A DNA stretch of 64,000 nucleotides from Providencia huaxiensis (GTDB lineage Bacteria > Pseudomonadota > Gammaproteobacteria > Enterobacterales > Enterobacteriaceae): the NCBI RefSeq assembly GCF_002843235.3, contig NZ_CP031123.2, positions 3,286,001-3,350,000 on the forward strand, given 5' to 3'. The notes below the pieces were generated by a model. The model made no database searches. It saw only the letters and a list, made by a program, of their open reading frames with translations, and had not been told where the DNA came from. Positions 9,662 to 18,762 of the stretch are shown piece after piece (positions within the stretch are counted from its first letter, which is position 1; each line of letters begins with the position of its first letter). The translations under genes were made by a program, and so were the position numbers.

Positions 9662-9913
9662 TTAAGATTTCGGTTCCTTATCAATATGTTCACACAGTGC
9701 TTTTACCGAAATTTCTGGATGTTCTAGGAAAAATTCAGCATCTAAAACAACATTAAAGTCACGTTTAACAAGCACCATAAGTTCAACATAATCTAAGCTA
9801 TCAAACTCTAACTGGACTAAAGTCATATCCGCATTCAACTCTTCTGCTTCTATATCTTTTGCGTCACAGATCATGTCACTAATTTTGATATAAATTTCTT
9901 GATATTGGCTCAT
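9662..9913 (-). CDS. Acyl carrier protein
   Basis: Small acidic carrier protein (83 aa) with the phosphopantetheine attachment motif FDSLDYVELM; the Ser of DSL is near residue 39. It would hold the growing acyl chain for the neighbouring ketosynthase, MaoC-like protein and ketoreductase. It is not the housekeeping acpP, which sits in the fab cluster and has a different sequence around DSLD. A 19-bp gap separates it from the upstream MaoC-like gene. Confidence 0.9.
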   Translation of the reverse strand: MSQYQEIYIKISDMICDAKDIEAEELNADMTLVQLEFDSLDYVELMVLVKRDFNVVLDAEFFLEHPEISVKALCEHIDKEPKS

Positions 9914-9932
9914 TTTTTTTATCCTTGCATTC

Positions 9933-10742
9933 TTATTGAGTTATTGAATTAACTTTCAATGTTATTGAATTGTTTATTATTTTTTCCCCGTAATGGGCAG
10001 TGATACTGATACTTACTAATCGGCCACTCTCACTATCCGCAATGACTAAGGCGGGTAAAATACGTAGGTAAATAGGTTCAGGAGAGGTGATAGGAACCCA
10101 TTTAGTCAGAAGTGCATGGTCAAAAACCACTTCTTGGTGGGTTTGTACGATAGGATAACGGCAAAAAATATCTTTCAACGTTGAGCCGGCTGGCAGCCAT
10201 TGCGCGATCTCTTGTTGTTGAAATAAAGAGCTATCATGAATTAAGTACCAAAACAAAACTGCATCAATAAATTGCCATTCATACATTTCGTTGGGAAACT
10301 GAGAGAATATTGACTGCAATTTCACAAGTTCGGCGGTCGAAATCGTTATCTCATTTGCGATTTCATGTAATCGCGGTGGGGAGGTGACCGACAATTGGCA
10401 AGTTAAACAATTTTGTTGCTCATCAGAAGAGAGTAAAGCCACAGATCCCGCTTTATTTCGTGCAACTAATTGATAATCTTTATCGTTCCATAACGGATTG
10501 CGTAACCGCACGACACATTTGATAAACTCAGAGTCGATAACCTCTTGTGAAGCCAATAGTTCGTGATTTAATGATTCACTCGCAAATTGTTTCACATCGA
10601 GTAGTGCACGCATGCCATGTACACTCAGTTGCTCTCCGCCCTTCGCTTTGACCCATTCAAGGTCAAAATGAATCGGGTTATCATCACCAGAAAATGATGC
10701 CCACTGTTTTGCATCCTCAACGGTATAACGTAATGTCCTCAT
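9933..10742 (-). CDS. MaoC-like hot-dog protein, putative 3-hydroxyacyl-ACP dehydratase
   Basis: 269 aa. The N-terminus carries the MaoC/hydratase signature: FSGDDNPIHFD (about residues 17-27) and a following HGM motif, giving the Asp/His pair expected for a (R)-hydratase/dehydratase. The C-terminal half (about residues 140-269) is less conserved and could be a second hot-dog fold. It overlaps the upstream ketosynthase gene by 4 bases (ATGA). Placed between a KS and an ACP/KR pair, it would supply the dehydration step of a short FAS-II-like cycle. I did not recognise a close named homologue, so the enzymatic role is an inference. Confidence 0.65.
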   Translation of the reverse strand: MRTLRYTVEDAKQWASFSGDDNPIHFDLEWVKAKGGEQLSVHGMRALLDVKQFASESLNHELLASQEVIDSEFIKCVVRLRNPLWNDKDYQLVARNKAGSVALLSSDEQQNCLTCQLSVTSPPRLHEIANEITISTAELVKLQSIFSQFPNEMYEWQFIDAVLFWYLIHDSSLFQQQEIAQWLPAGSTLKDIFCRYPIVQTHQEVVFDHALLTKWVPITSPEPIYLRILPALVIADSESGRLVSISITAHYGEKIINNSITLKVNSITQ

Positions 10743-11992
10743 GACGCTTTCTCTAAAATCAGCGCCGCATTTGCCCCACCGAAGCCAAAACTCAGGTTTA
10801 GTGCACGCTTAACTTCACCAATACGGTGTTCGTTAGGGATATAATCGAGGTCACATTGCGGGTCCGAGTGATGTAAGTTAGCAGTTGCAGGCATCACGCC
10901 ATGCGCCATCGCTTGCAAGCAAATAATGGTTTCAAAGCTACCAGCAGCGGCAATTAAGTGTCCGGTATAGGATTTAGTACTAGACATTGGGATTTGATAA
11001 GCTGCCGCACCTAATGCCTTTTTCAGTGATTCTGTTTCATTTAAGTCATTAAGAGCCGTTGAGGTCCCATGGGCATTGATATAATCGATAGATTCAGGAG
11101 CGGCTCCCGCTTGTTGTAAAGCCATTTCAATGGTTTTCACTCGGGCGACACAATCTTCTGCTGGTGATGTAAAATCAAATGCATCAGAAAAATTCGCATA
11201 CCCTGTAATTTCACCCAAAATAGTGGCGCCACGTGAAATAGCGCTCTCACGCTCTTCTAAACACAACACGGCTGCACCTTCAGAAAGCACGAATCCACTA
11301 CGGTCCGCACTGAATGGGCAACATGCACGAGTCGGGTCTTCCGCTTCACGAGTTAAAGCACCAAGAACATCGATATTCCATACAGCACAATCGGTCCGCA
11401 AGGACTCTCCTGCACCAGCGAGCATCATATCGGCTCGTCCATGACGGATCGCGTCAAAAGCATCACCAATCGCAATAGTGCCTGTCGCACAAGCCGCGAT
11501 GGTCGTATTTTGATATCCACGCAGGTTCCAAAACTGGCTGCAAGCCGCTGTTGTCACACTTGGCATTGCATAAAAACAGTTGAAAGGCGAGGTCATCCCT
11601 GTCGCTTCGAATTCACTTACCGACATATAATTTTCATCAAGCCCTGCCCACCCCGATCCCATAATGACGCCACACATCAGAGGGTCATATAAATCCGTTA
11701 ATGGCGTGTCTGCGAAGGCCATGTTCATGGCCTCTCGTGCGGCCCCCAAAGCTAAGCGCGTATGGCGCGGTAAACGACGACGAATAGCCGCGGGAACCCC
11801 TTTTAAGCTGGGTTCATTATCAATAAGCCCTAAAAAATGACTGTGGATATTTTGCGCAGTTTTATCAACGTAACGATAACCGAGCTTTTTATCCATAATC
11901 GCTTGCCAACATGCTGAAGCCGTATCCCCCAATGGAGTGACAGCCCCATAGCCTGTGACAACAACGCGTTTAAAGTGAGATTTTTGGTTCAT
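10739..11992 (-). CDS. Beta-ketoacyl-ACP synthase (FabF/KAS II-like)
   Basis: Condensing enzyme of the thiolase fold, 417 aa. The Cys-His-His catalytic set is present: active-site Cys in AACATG (IAACATGTIAIGDAF), His in NAHGTSTALND and His in KSYTGHLIAAAG; the C-terminal glycine-rich FGFGGANAALIL is intact. It should therefore extend acyl-ACP chains using malonyl-ACP. It overlaps the outer membrane factor gene upstream and the MaoC-like gene downstream by 4 bases each, so it is made together with the export machinery. No KAS III, malonyl transferase or thioesterase is present, so starter and extender would come from primary metabolism. Confidence 0.92.
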   Translation of the reverse strand: MNQKSHFKRVVVTGYGAVTPLGDTASACWQAIMDKKLGYRYVDKTAQNIHSHFLGLIDNEPSLKGVPAAIRRRLPRHTRLALGAAREAMNMAFADTPLTDLYDPLMCGVIMGSGWAGLDENYMSVSEFEATGMTSPFNCFYAMPSVTTAACSQFWNLRGYQNTTIAACATGTIAIGDAFDAIRHGRADMMLAGAGESLRTDCAVWNIDVLGALTREAEDPTRACCPFSADRSGFVLSEGAAVLCLEERESAISRGATILGEITGYANFSDAFDFTSPAEDCVARVKTIEMALQQAGAAPESIDYINAHGTSTALNDLNETESLKKALGAAAYQIPMSSTKSYTGHLIAAAGSFETIICLQAMAHGVMPATANLHHSDPQCDLDYIPNEHRIGEVKRALNLSFGFGGANAALILEKAS

Positions 11993-13407
11993 AATGGGTT
12001 GTCCTCTTGTCGGGCGCTACCGCCACCTTGTGCTAGCCAAAGTTGCAGCGTTGCATAAAGATAATCGTATTGATTTTGAGCTAATGTGTTCTCAATAGTT
12101 AAAAGGTCATCTTGCGCATTAAGCAGTGTTTGATAATTCGCGGCACCAGCTCGGTAACGGCTGCTAGTGAGCTTTAACCGCTGCTGGCTAAGTGATAATG
12201 ACTGTTGCAATTGCTGACGAATTTCATCCGCGGCAAAACGGGCTTCCATCGCGTTATCGACTTCTGATAATGCGGTATAAGCCGCACGACGAAATGCCAC
12301 CGCAGCTTGTTGCACTTGTAAGTCGGATTGTTCAATGGTCAATTTCACCGTGTTCCACTGAATAAAAGGCAGAGAAATCGAACCTCCAACAACTCGTGTC
12401 GGGTCACTAAACCATTGAGAAAACAATTGGCTACCCGCATTAAGCGCACCTTGCAAAGACAGTGTCGGGTAGAAACTCAATTTAGCAGCGTCAGAGTCAG
12501 CAAGCGCGGAACGAAGACGTGACTCGGCAGCTTGAATATCTGGCCGCTGTGCTAATACGGACAACGGTGTTGCGTTAAGAATTTCAATTCGTTGATTTCG
12601 ATTAAGTGCGGTGAGCTCACTGGCATGCTGCTCTGCAGGGCGGTTCAACAATAGGGCTAGCGCATTACGGGAACTGTCACGTTCTTTAATGATTCGTCGC
12701 AATTCATTTTTTCGACTAATCACAGTTTGCTGCGATTGTAAAAAATCCAGTTGGCTAACTTTTCCTGCCAAATACCAAGACTTAATTTGCTGCTGACTTT
12801 TTTCTGCAATCTTTTGGCTCGCTATCAGGTTATCAATCTGTTGATTTAACAGTGCAATATTCCAATATAATTGTGCTGTCGTATTAATAACCACTAATGC
12901 TGTTGCATGGTAATCCTGTTCGGTTGCTATTGCTTCCCACTCATTCTTTTCACGAATACGTGCAAGCTTTCCCCATAAATCAACTTCATAATTTAAGTTT
13001 AGATTTGAGCTATAACTCTCTTGAGGAGAGGTTCCATTGCGAATAGATTTTGTATTGCTTGCAGAGCCCCCAAGGGAGACATTTGGGGTTATATTAGTGT
13101 TTGCTAGCCCGGCCGTACTTCGCGCCAGCTTTAACTTAATTGCCGCTGCGGCTAAATCATTATTATTCTCTAGTACCTGGTTGATCAGTTGAGATAGCTG
13201 AGGATCTTTAAAGTTATCCCACCAATTTTCAGTTAGGTTCAATGACTGAACTGACGTCACTACGTCATTTGCACCGGATTGGTGTATTTTATCATCCCAC
13301 TGCTGTGGCAATGTGAGCTCAGGACGTTGGTATTCCGTACGCGTAAAACTGCCGCAGCCATTTAGCAAAAATAAAGCAGAAATGATATAAAGCGATTTGA
13401 TATTCAT
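11989..13407 (-). CDS. Outer membrane factor of the TolC/NodT family (lipoprotein)
   Basis: Outer-membrane channel that completes a tripartite export pump with MacA and MacB. The start at ATG 13407 overlaps the macB stop by four bases (ATGA) and gives a lipoprotein signal peptide ending in LLNGC; a longer frame to 13500 would run deep into macB. The protein has about 472 aa with the two repeated OEP domains: long alpha-hairpins around LAAAAIKLKLARSTAGLA and again near the C-terminus, and the NodT-type segment ATPLSVLAQRPDIQAAESRLR. A dedicated outer membrane factor in the same operon suggests the pump is specialised for the operon's product. Confidence 0.92.
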   Translation of the reverse strand: MNIKSLYIISALFLLNGCGSFTRTEYQRPELTLPQQWDDKIHQSGANDVVTSVQSLNLTENWWDNFKDPQLSQLINQVLENNNDLAAAAIKLKLARSTAGLANTNITPNVSLGGSASNTKSIRNGTSPQESYSSNLNLNYEVDLWGKLARIREKNEWEAIATEQDYHATALVVINTTAQLYWNIALLNQQIDNLIASQKIAEKSQQQIKSWYLAGKVSQLDFLQSQQTVISRKNELRRIIKERDSSRNALALLLNRPAEQHASELTALNRNQRIEILNATPLSVLAQRPDIQAAESRLRSALADSDAAKLSFYPTLSLQGALNAGSQLFSQWFSDPTRVVGGSISLPFIQWNTVKLTIEQSDLQVQQAAVAFRRAAYTALSEVDNAMEARFAADEIRQQLQQSLSLSQQRLKLTSSRYRAGAANYQTLLNAQDDLLTIENTLAQNQYDYLYATLQLWLAQGGGSARQEDNPL

Positions 13408-15374
13408 TCGCGTGCCAATGCCTCCGTTGGGTTGAGTTTGGCAGCCCGACGAGCAGGAAAATAGCCAAAAACAAAACCAATTAGAGCGGAAAAACCGCAC
13501 GCTAATAAAATAGGGAACAGAGTAAACACCATCGTAAATTCAGTGGTGAGATAAGAAAAAACCCACCCCGCTAACCATGCACCGACAATACCAATAAACC
13601 CGCCAAGCGAACAAATCATCACGGCTTCTATCAGAAATTGGTTCATAATATCTTGAGGACGCGCTCCGACCGAAAGGCGGATCCCGATTTCATGAGTTCG
13701 TTCCGTCACAGAAACCAGCATGATATTCATCACCCCAACGCCGCCAACCAATAAGGAAATAGCAGCAATCGAGGTGATCAGTAATGACATAGAATCGGAT
13801 GTTTTTTGTAATGCATTTGCGAGCTGGTCATCCGACTGAATAAAAAAGTCCTTTTTACCATGTTCGCGTAATAACAAACGCTCAACCTGTAATTTAGCTT
13901 GTTGAGAAGTTAAGCTTTCAGGGAAACGCAACGAAATAAATTCAATGGGTTTGTCCCCAACCACACGTTGCTGTAAGGATGAGTAAGGCACCCACCCCAT
14001 AACAAAGCCACTCGACATTTTGGGCCCCGGTTTACGGGCAATACCAATAATTCGCCATGGTGAATGGCCAATTTGCACAATTTGCCCTAATGGTTCTTCT
14101 TCTGGTTGAAAAAGTACCTCTCGGCTTCCTTCATCCAACACGATAACGGGCTCACTGTCTGCCATATCGAGCGTACTGAATAAGCTACCATGTAAAAGCT
14201 GAAACCCTTGTGCCGCAAAATATTCTTCTGAAACCCCATTAAGCATGATTGAGTTATCCAAGCCTTTATTAACGACCATCGTCATGCTACTCGCGACGGG
14301 GGAAATAGACTCAACCCATGGCAACTGCTTTAGGCTTTTGACATCATTTAACGATAACGCACGCTCCATATCAGGCCGCTTAGCCCCCCACCCAGTGCCA
14401 GGGCGAATTTCCAGAGTCGTGCTGCCGAGTTTCCCGATTTCATCCATGATGGAGCGTCTTGCTCCTTCCCCCACGGCCATTGATGACACCACAGAAGAAA
14501 TACCGATGATAATTCCCAACATCGACAAAAATGCACGCATGCGATGACCGAGTAAGGCCCGCCATGCCATACGAATAGACTCAATAATATTGCGCCACAC
14601 CGATGCACGGCCATTATCTTCAACAGTAGGAAGCTGGTGTCGTTGTTTTGTGCCTTTCTGCGCTTGGTTCTGCTTATCAGAAACAATTTTTCCATCACTA
14701 ATTTCAATAATTCGCTGAGTTTGCTGAGCGATATTTTTATCGTGGGTCACAATCACAACAGTGTGCCCATCGAGATGAAGTTGATGTAAAATATCCATCA
14801 ATGCGTGACCACTAGCGCTATCTAATGCCCCTGTAGGTTCATCCGCAAGAATAATTTGCGCACCATTGACCAAGGCGCGACAGACACTGACACGCTGCTG
14901 TTGCCCACCAGATAATTGATAAGGTTTGTGATCCAAACGCGTTTGTAACCCTAGCTTTTCTGCTAATAAAGCAACTCGAGCGCTCCGCTCATCTTCTGGC
15001 ATTGCCGTATACAAAGCGGGGATCGCAATATTTTCCTCTGCAGTCAGGTAGGGCATTAGGTGATAACGTTGAAAAATAAACCCAAGATATTGGCTACGTA
15101 ATTCCGCCAGTTGGTCGCTATTCACCTCATGAACCGCAATCCCATTAATAAATACTTCCCCTTGAGAGGGCTTATCTAAACAACCAATGATGTTCATCAG
15201 AGTTGATTTACCTGAACCTGATGCGCCAATGATAGCGACCATCTCTCCTTGATTAATTGATAGCGAAATATCATTCAAAACAGGAATGGTTTGTGTACCA
15301 GCTGAAAACTCACGATAAACATGATGAAGTTCAATCAGAGGACGAGTTAAAGATACATTTCGTGTCATCGCCAT
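13404..15374 (-). CDS. macB: MacB-type ABC transporter (ATPase-permease fusion)
   Basis: Inner-membrane mechanotransmission ABC transporter of the MacB family, 656 aa. The N-terminal ATPase has Walker A GASGSGKST (about 50-58), signature LSGGQQQR (about 154-161) and Walker B ILADEPTGALD. Then come a first membrane helix (about 285-305), a large periplasmic domain and three C-terminal helices, as in E. coli MacB (648 aa). It shares one base with the macA stop (TAATG). Family members pump peptides, haem precursors, enterotoxin or macrolides from the periplasm to TolC. Beside a C39 exporter it may move the processed peptide, or a lipid product, across the outer membrane. Confidence 0.94.
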   Translation of the reverse strand: MAMTRNVSLTRPLIELHHVYREFSAGTQTIPVLNDISLSINQGEMVAIIGASGSGKSTLMNIIGCLDKPSQGEVFINGIAVHEVNSDQLAELRSQYLGFIFQRYHLMPYLTAEENIAIPALYTAMPEDERSARVALLAEKLGLQTRLDHKPYQLSGGQQQRVSVCRALVNGAQIILADEPTGALDSASGHALMDILHQLHLDGHTVVIVTHDKNIAQQTQRIIEISDGKIVSDKQNQAQKGTKQRHQLPTVEDNGRASVWRNIIESIRMAWRALLGHRMRAFLSMLGIIIGISSVVSSMAVGEGARRSIMDEIGKLGSTTLEIRPGTGWGAKRPDMERALSLNDVKSLKQLPWVESISPVASSMTMVVNKGLDNSIMLNGVSEEYFAAQGFQLLHGSLFSTLDMADSEPVIVLDEGSREVLFQPEEEPLGQIVQIGHSPWRIIGIARKPGPKMSSGFVMGWVPYSSLQQRVVGDKPIEFISLRFPESLTSQQAKLQVERLLLREHGKKDFFIQSDDQLANALQKTSDSMSLLITSIAAISLLVGGVGVMNIMLVSVTERTHEIGIRLSVGARPQDIMNQFLIEAVMICSLGGFIGIVGAWLAGWVFSYLTTEFTMVFTLFPILLACGFSALIGFVFGYFPARRAAKLNPTEALARE

Positions 15375-16558
15375 TATTCACTCGCCACATTATCTGATTG
15401 AATAACAACTTGTTCACCCTCACTAATTCCCTCAAGAACTTCGACAAAATGGCGGTCATTAATGCCCACTTTGATGGTGCGCGTTTCCGGTTTTTCATTT
15501 TTGATCACGGTCACTTCATATTCGTTTGCACCCATCACACGCCCCAGCGCACTAGTAGGGAGTCGAATGGCATCTTTTACTTGTGCAACACGAATAAATA
15601 CTTGTGCTGTCATTGATGTCTTTAATGCACGATCAGCGTTATCAACCTCGAACGTTCCGTTGTAATAAATCGCACTGTTCTGTTGCCCCCCAGAATTATT
15701 ATTATTTTCATCAAGCGCTTCGGGCGGAATGGGTTGAACATACCCCATCGTACTCTCGTAGTGCGTTTCCGGGTCTGCAATCACATAGAACGTGAGGGGT
15801 TGGCCTGGGCTAATTTTTTGAATATCCGCTTCTGAAATTCGTGTCTGAACCTGCATTTTATCCAGGTTCGCCAACACTAAAATGGTTGGTGCTGTCTGTG
15901 AAGAAACGATGGTTTGCCCTTCGTTCGCCACAATACCCAGCACTTCACCACTGATCGGCGCGACGATCCGTGTAAAATTGAGGTTAGCTTGTGCAGTTTG
16001 TACGTCCATTTCTGATTGCGTGATTAACGCCTCATTGACATTAACCTGCTGTAATTGCGCCTCATATTGTGCTTGCGCTTGTTCATATTCACTGCGAATA
16101 CCGGAACCATCTCGCTGCATCACTATTTGACGCCGATAGGCTTTGATGTACTGTATTAAAGTTGCTTCTGCAGCCCGTTTTTGCGCCTGAGCACTGGATA
16201 ACCGGGCGGTTGCATTTTTGAGCTCAGACTGTTGGATAGTCGGGTCGATTTCTGCTAATAACTCCCCTTTAACTACTTTGTCGCCTTGTTTTACATACAA
16301 TTTTCTGATTTGCCCGTTAACCTGAGCCCCTACGTTAACTTGCATTGAGGGCTTTAATTTCCCCGTTACCATAACGATTTTTTCTATATCGCCACGTTCC
16401 ACCGATAAAATTACGTTTTCATACAATACTGGGGCGGGTGATTGCCAAACAAAACGGCCGATCACCACGATCAACACAAGCAGTGCCACCAGCCCACCTA
16501 AAGTGCGTAATCGTCGGGCCGTTAAACCCAATATTGGTGTTACGTGACGAGAGGTCAT
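15374..16558 (-). CDS. macA: MacA-type periplasmic adaptor (HlyD/RND MFP family)
   Basis: Membrane-fusion protein linking MacB to the outer membrane factor. It has 394 aa with an N-terminal membrane anchor (about residues 15-40), lipoyl half-motifs (VNVGAQVNGQIRKLYVKQGD and APISGEVLGIVANEGQ) flanking an alpha-hairpin, and a beta-barrel region near the C-terminus. The length matches E. coli MacA (371) with a somewhat longer N-terminus. It overlaps the C39 ABC transporter gene by 4 bases, so the adaptor could in principle serve either or both ABC proteins. Confidence 0.93.
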   Translation of the reverse strand: MTSRHVTPILGLTARRLRTLGGLVALLVLIVVIGRFVWQSPAPVLYENVILSVERGDIEKIVMVTGKLKPSMQVNVGAQVNGQIRKLYVKQGDKVVKGELLAEIDPTIQQSELKNATARLSSAQAQKRAAEATLIQYIKAYRRQIVMQRDGSGIRSEYEQAQAQYEAQLQQVNVNEALITQSEMDVQTAQANLNFTRIVAPISGEVLGIVANEGQTIVSSQTAPTILVLANLDKMQVQTRISEADIQKISPGQPLTFYVIADPETHYESTMGYVQPIPPEALDENNNNSGGQQNSAIYYNGTFEVDNADRALKTSMTAQVFIRVAQVKDAIRLPTSALGRVMGANEYEVTVIKNEKPETRTIKVGINDRHFVEVLEGISEGEQVVIQSDNVASE

Positions 16559-18756
16559 AAGGGAGTACCTTCCATTACCGCTAATAAAGAAGGTTCAGAT
16601 TGAGGCGTGCCTGCGGTGACAGAAGGGTCTTTATTGGTGCTTATCTCAAGACTTAATTTCCCATCCACGATTCGGTAAAGTGCATCAAAATTAGCCGCTA
16701 GCTCTTCACTGTGAGTGACGACAATCAATGTCTTACCTGTTTTCTGGCAATGTGATTGAATAGTCGCCATGACTATTTTTGCTGTTTCTTCATCCAAATT
16801 GGCAGTGGGCTCATCCAATAATAAAATAGGACGGGCACTGTACAACGAACGAGCTAATAACAAACGTTGGCGTTGCCCAAGTGACAGTGCCGCATGGCTT
16901 TCTCTTATTAACGCATTCACTCCACCAGGTAATTGATTAATCACTGCACCGAGTGCCAATTTATCGAGCAGCACTTCGACTCTTTTTTTATCTTTTTCAC
17001 GGAAATTAGGGTCAAATAGCGTAATGTTATCTAAGACTCTCGCATTGAATAGAATATCTTCTTGGCTTTGCAAGCAAACCAATTGCGTAAGCTGCTGCAC
17101 ACTGACGGCTTCCCCATTGGATTCGCATATTCCTTGCTGTGGGCTGAATAAACCCGCAATGGTGCGTAATAACGTGCTTTTTCCTACCCCAGATTCCCCA
17201 ACAATGGCAACCTGTGAGCCTGAAGGTAAGTCTAATGACACATTATTTAAAATCGGTTTTGCAGGGTCATAACAGAAATGAATCCCCTTGAAAGATAAGT
17301 GTGGTGCATTTCCTTGCACTGAGGCTTGTTTCTCGTGGAATGGTTCGGTGTCCTGCTCGCTTTTCTTAGGGAATAAAGAATGGGCGCGTGTATCAATAAT
17401 ATGCAGTTGTGACTTATGTATAATCGCATAAAAAATACGCGTCACATAATTGGTGAAAATTTGACGTAAGAAACTATAAGCAAAGAAATCCCCCAACGAA
17501 ATTAACTCATTGGCCACCATAGGTAGAACCACCAACATAAAAATGACCATCTCCAAACTACCGATTAATTGATAGATGCCATCTTTAATTTGTTGATACA
17601 CATTTCTGCGTTGCATACAGGTAAACAATTCACGGTTTAACCATGCAAATTGCGCCTTACGCTGATTTTCTATCCCTGCTGTTTTTATGGTCAGAATGCC
17701 TTGCAGCGTCTCCATAAAAAAGTCATTTAATTCTGCTGATTTTAGCTGTAACTGCTGGGTGTACCACCGGTCACGAATAATCGCCCATACACTAATTAAG
17801 CCCATCACGGTAACACCCGCAGCCGAAATAGCGGCTAACACGGGGGCAATCCAAAACATGGTACCTAATGCGATTGCACAAATAACCCAATCCGTTCGTA
17901 ACCCGTTATCCAGCTCAATTTTTTCGGTTAATGCCCTCTGCCAAGCAACAAAACGGCTAAAAACATCCCCGGGTGCGCGTTTTTCAAAAAAGCGCAATGG
18001 ATTACTCAATAAACGGGAAAAGCCAACCCCGCTTTTAATCAACACAAAGTGTTTTACGAAACGCTCGCTGAGCATTCTCACGCCAAGGGCTAATAGTGTT
18101 GCAACCACAAAGGCAACAATAAACCAGCCATAAGGGAAAATGGCATTTTTAGCGTCGGAAAAGGCTTGGTTAATCGCATTGCTCACCATGGCTGGCATTA
18201 AAAATAGCGTTAAAGAAACCAAAAAAGCGAATATCATCAACCAATAAACACCGCGAATCTCTGAGGTTTCTTTCAGGCTCATTGCATGAGGAGCTTTCTT
18301 CCCATCCCCATCATTTTTGTCTTCTGGTGCTAGCGATTCAATTCTTTCCAGCGCGGTATCCGGCTCTAAAATTAATGCATAGCCGCTGATTTCCGCTTTT
18401 AATGCAGAGAAAGGTAACCATTGCTGCCCAATTGCAGGGTTCATCACGCACACGTTATTTCCCTTACGATAAGCAAGCAGCACAAAATGGTTTGCTCCGT
18501 AATGTAAAATAGCGGGAAGCGGTAAGCTATTGAGCTCTTGGTGCTCAAATAGCACCGGTGTCGTCGCAACACCGTAATTAGCTAAGATGGACGAAAGATC
18601 AATCAAAGAAGTTCCATGATCCGATGCCGGATACATCTCTCGCAGCGTTTCAAGAGAAACGTTGAGGCCTTGGGTTTGTGCTAACATCGCAATACATGCT
18701 AAGCCACATTCATTGGTTTCTTCTTGAGAAACAAAATTTGGAATAATATTTTTCAT
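16555..18756 (-). CDS. C39 peptidase-containing ABC exporter (bacteriocin/microcin type)
   Basis: Peptidase-containing ABC transporter (PCAT) that cuts double-glycine leaders and exports the mature peptide. It has 733 aa: an N-terminal C39 domain with oxyanion Gln11, nucleophile Cys17 (NECGLAC) and His90 (ANHFVLL), a six-helix membrane domain from about 165 to 430, and an ATPase with Walker A GESGVGKST, signature LSLGQRQR and Walker B ILLLDEPTANLD. The usual catalytic Asp of the DPA-x-G motif is Asn106 here (MNPAIG), which is odd but resembles the Cys-His-Asn triad of papain. The obvious substrate is the GG-leader peptide at the head of the operon. Confidence 0.93.
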   Translation of the reverse strand: MKNIIPNFVSQEETNECGLACIAMLAQTQGLNVSLETLREMYPASDHGTSLIDLSSILANYGVATTPVLFEHQELNSLPLPAILHYGANHFVLLAYRKGNNVCVMNPAIGQQWLPFSALKAEISGYALILEPDTALERIESLAPEDKNDGDGKKAPHAMSLKETSEIRGVYWLMIFAFLVSLTLFLMPAMVSNAINQAFSDAKNAIFPYGWFIVAFVVATLLALGVRMLSERFVKHFVLIKSGVGFSRLLSNPLRFFEKRAPGDVFSRFVAWQRALTEKIELDNGLRTDWVICAIALGTMFWIAPVLAAISAAGVTVMGLISVWAIIRDRWYTQQLQLKSAELNDFFMETLQGILTIKTAGIENQRKAQFAWLNRELFTCMQRRNVYQQIKDGIYQLIGSLEMVIFMLVVLPMVANELISLGDFFAYSFLRQIFTNYVTRIFYAIIHKSQLHIIDTRAHSLFPKKSEQDTEPFHEKQASVQGNAPHLSFKGIHFCYDPAKPILNNVSLDLPSGSQVAIVGESGVGKSTLLRTIAGLFSPQQGICESNGEAVSVQQLTQLVCLQSQEDILFNARVLDNITLFDPNFREKDKKRVEVLLDKLALGAVINQLPGGVNALIRESHAALSLGQRQRLLLARSLYSARPILLLDEPTANLDEETAKIVMATIQSHCQKTGKTLIVVTHSEELAANFDALYRIVDGKLSLEISTNKDPSVTAGTPQSEPSLLAVMEGTPL

Positions 18757-18762
18757 TATTAT

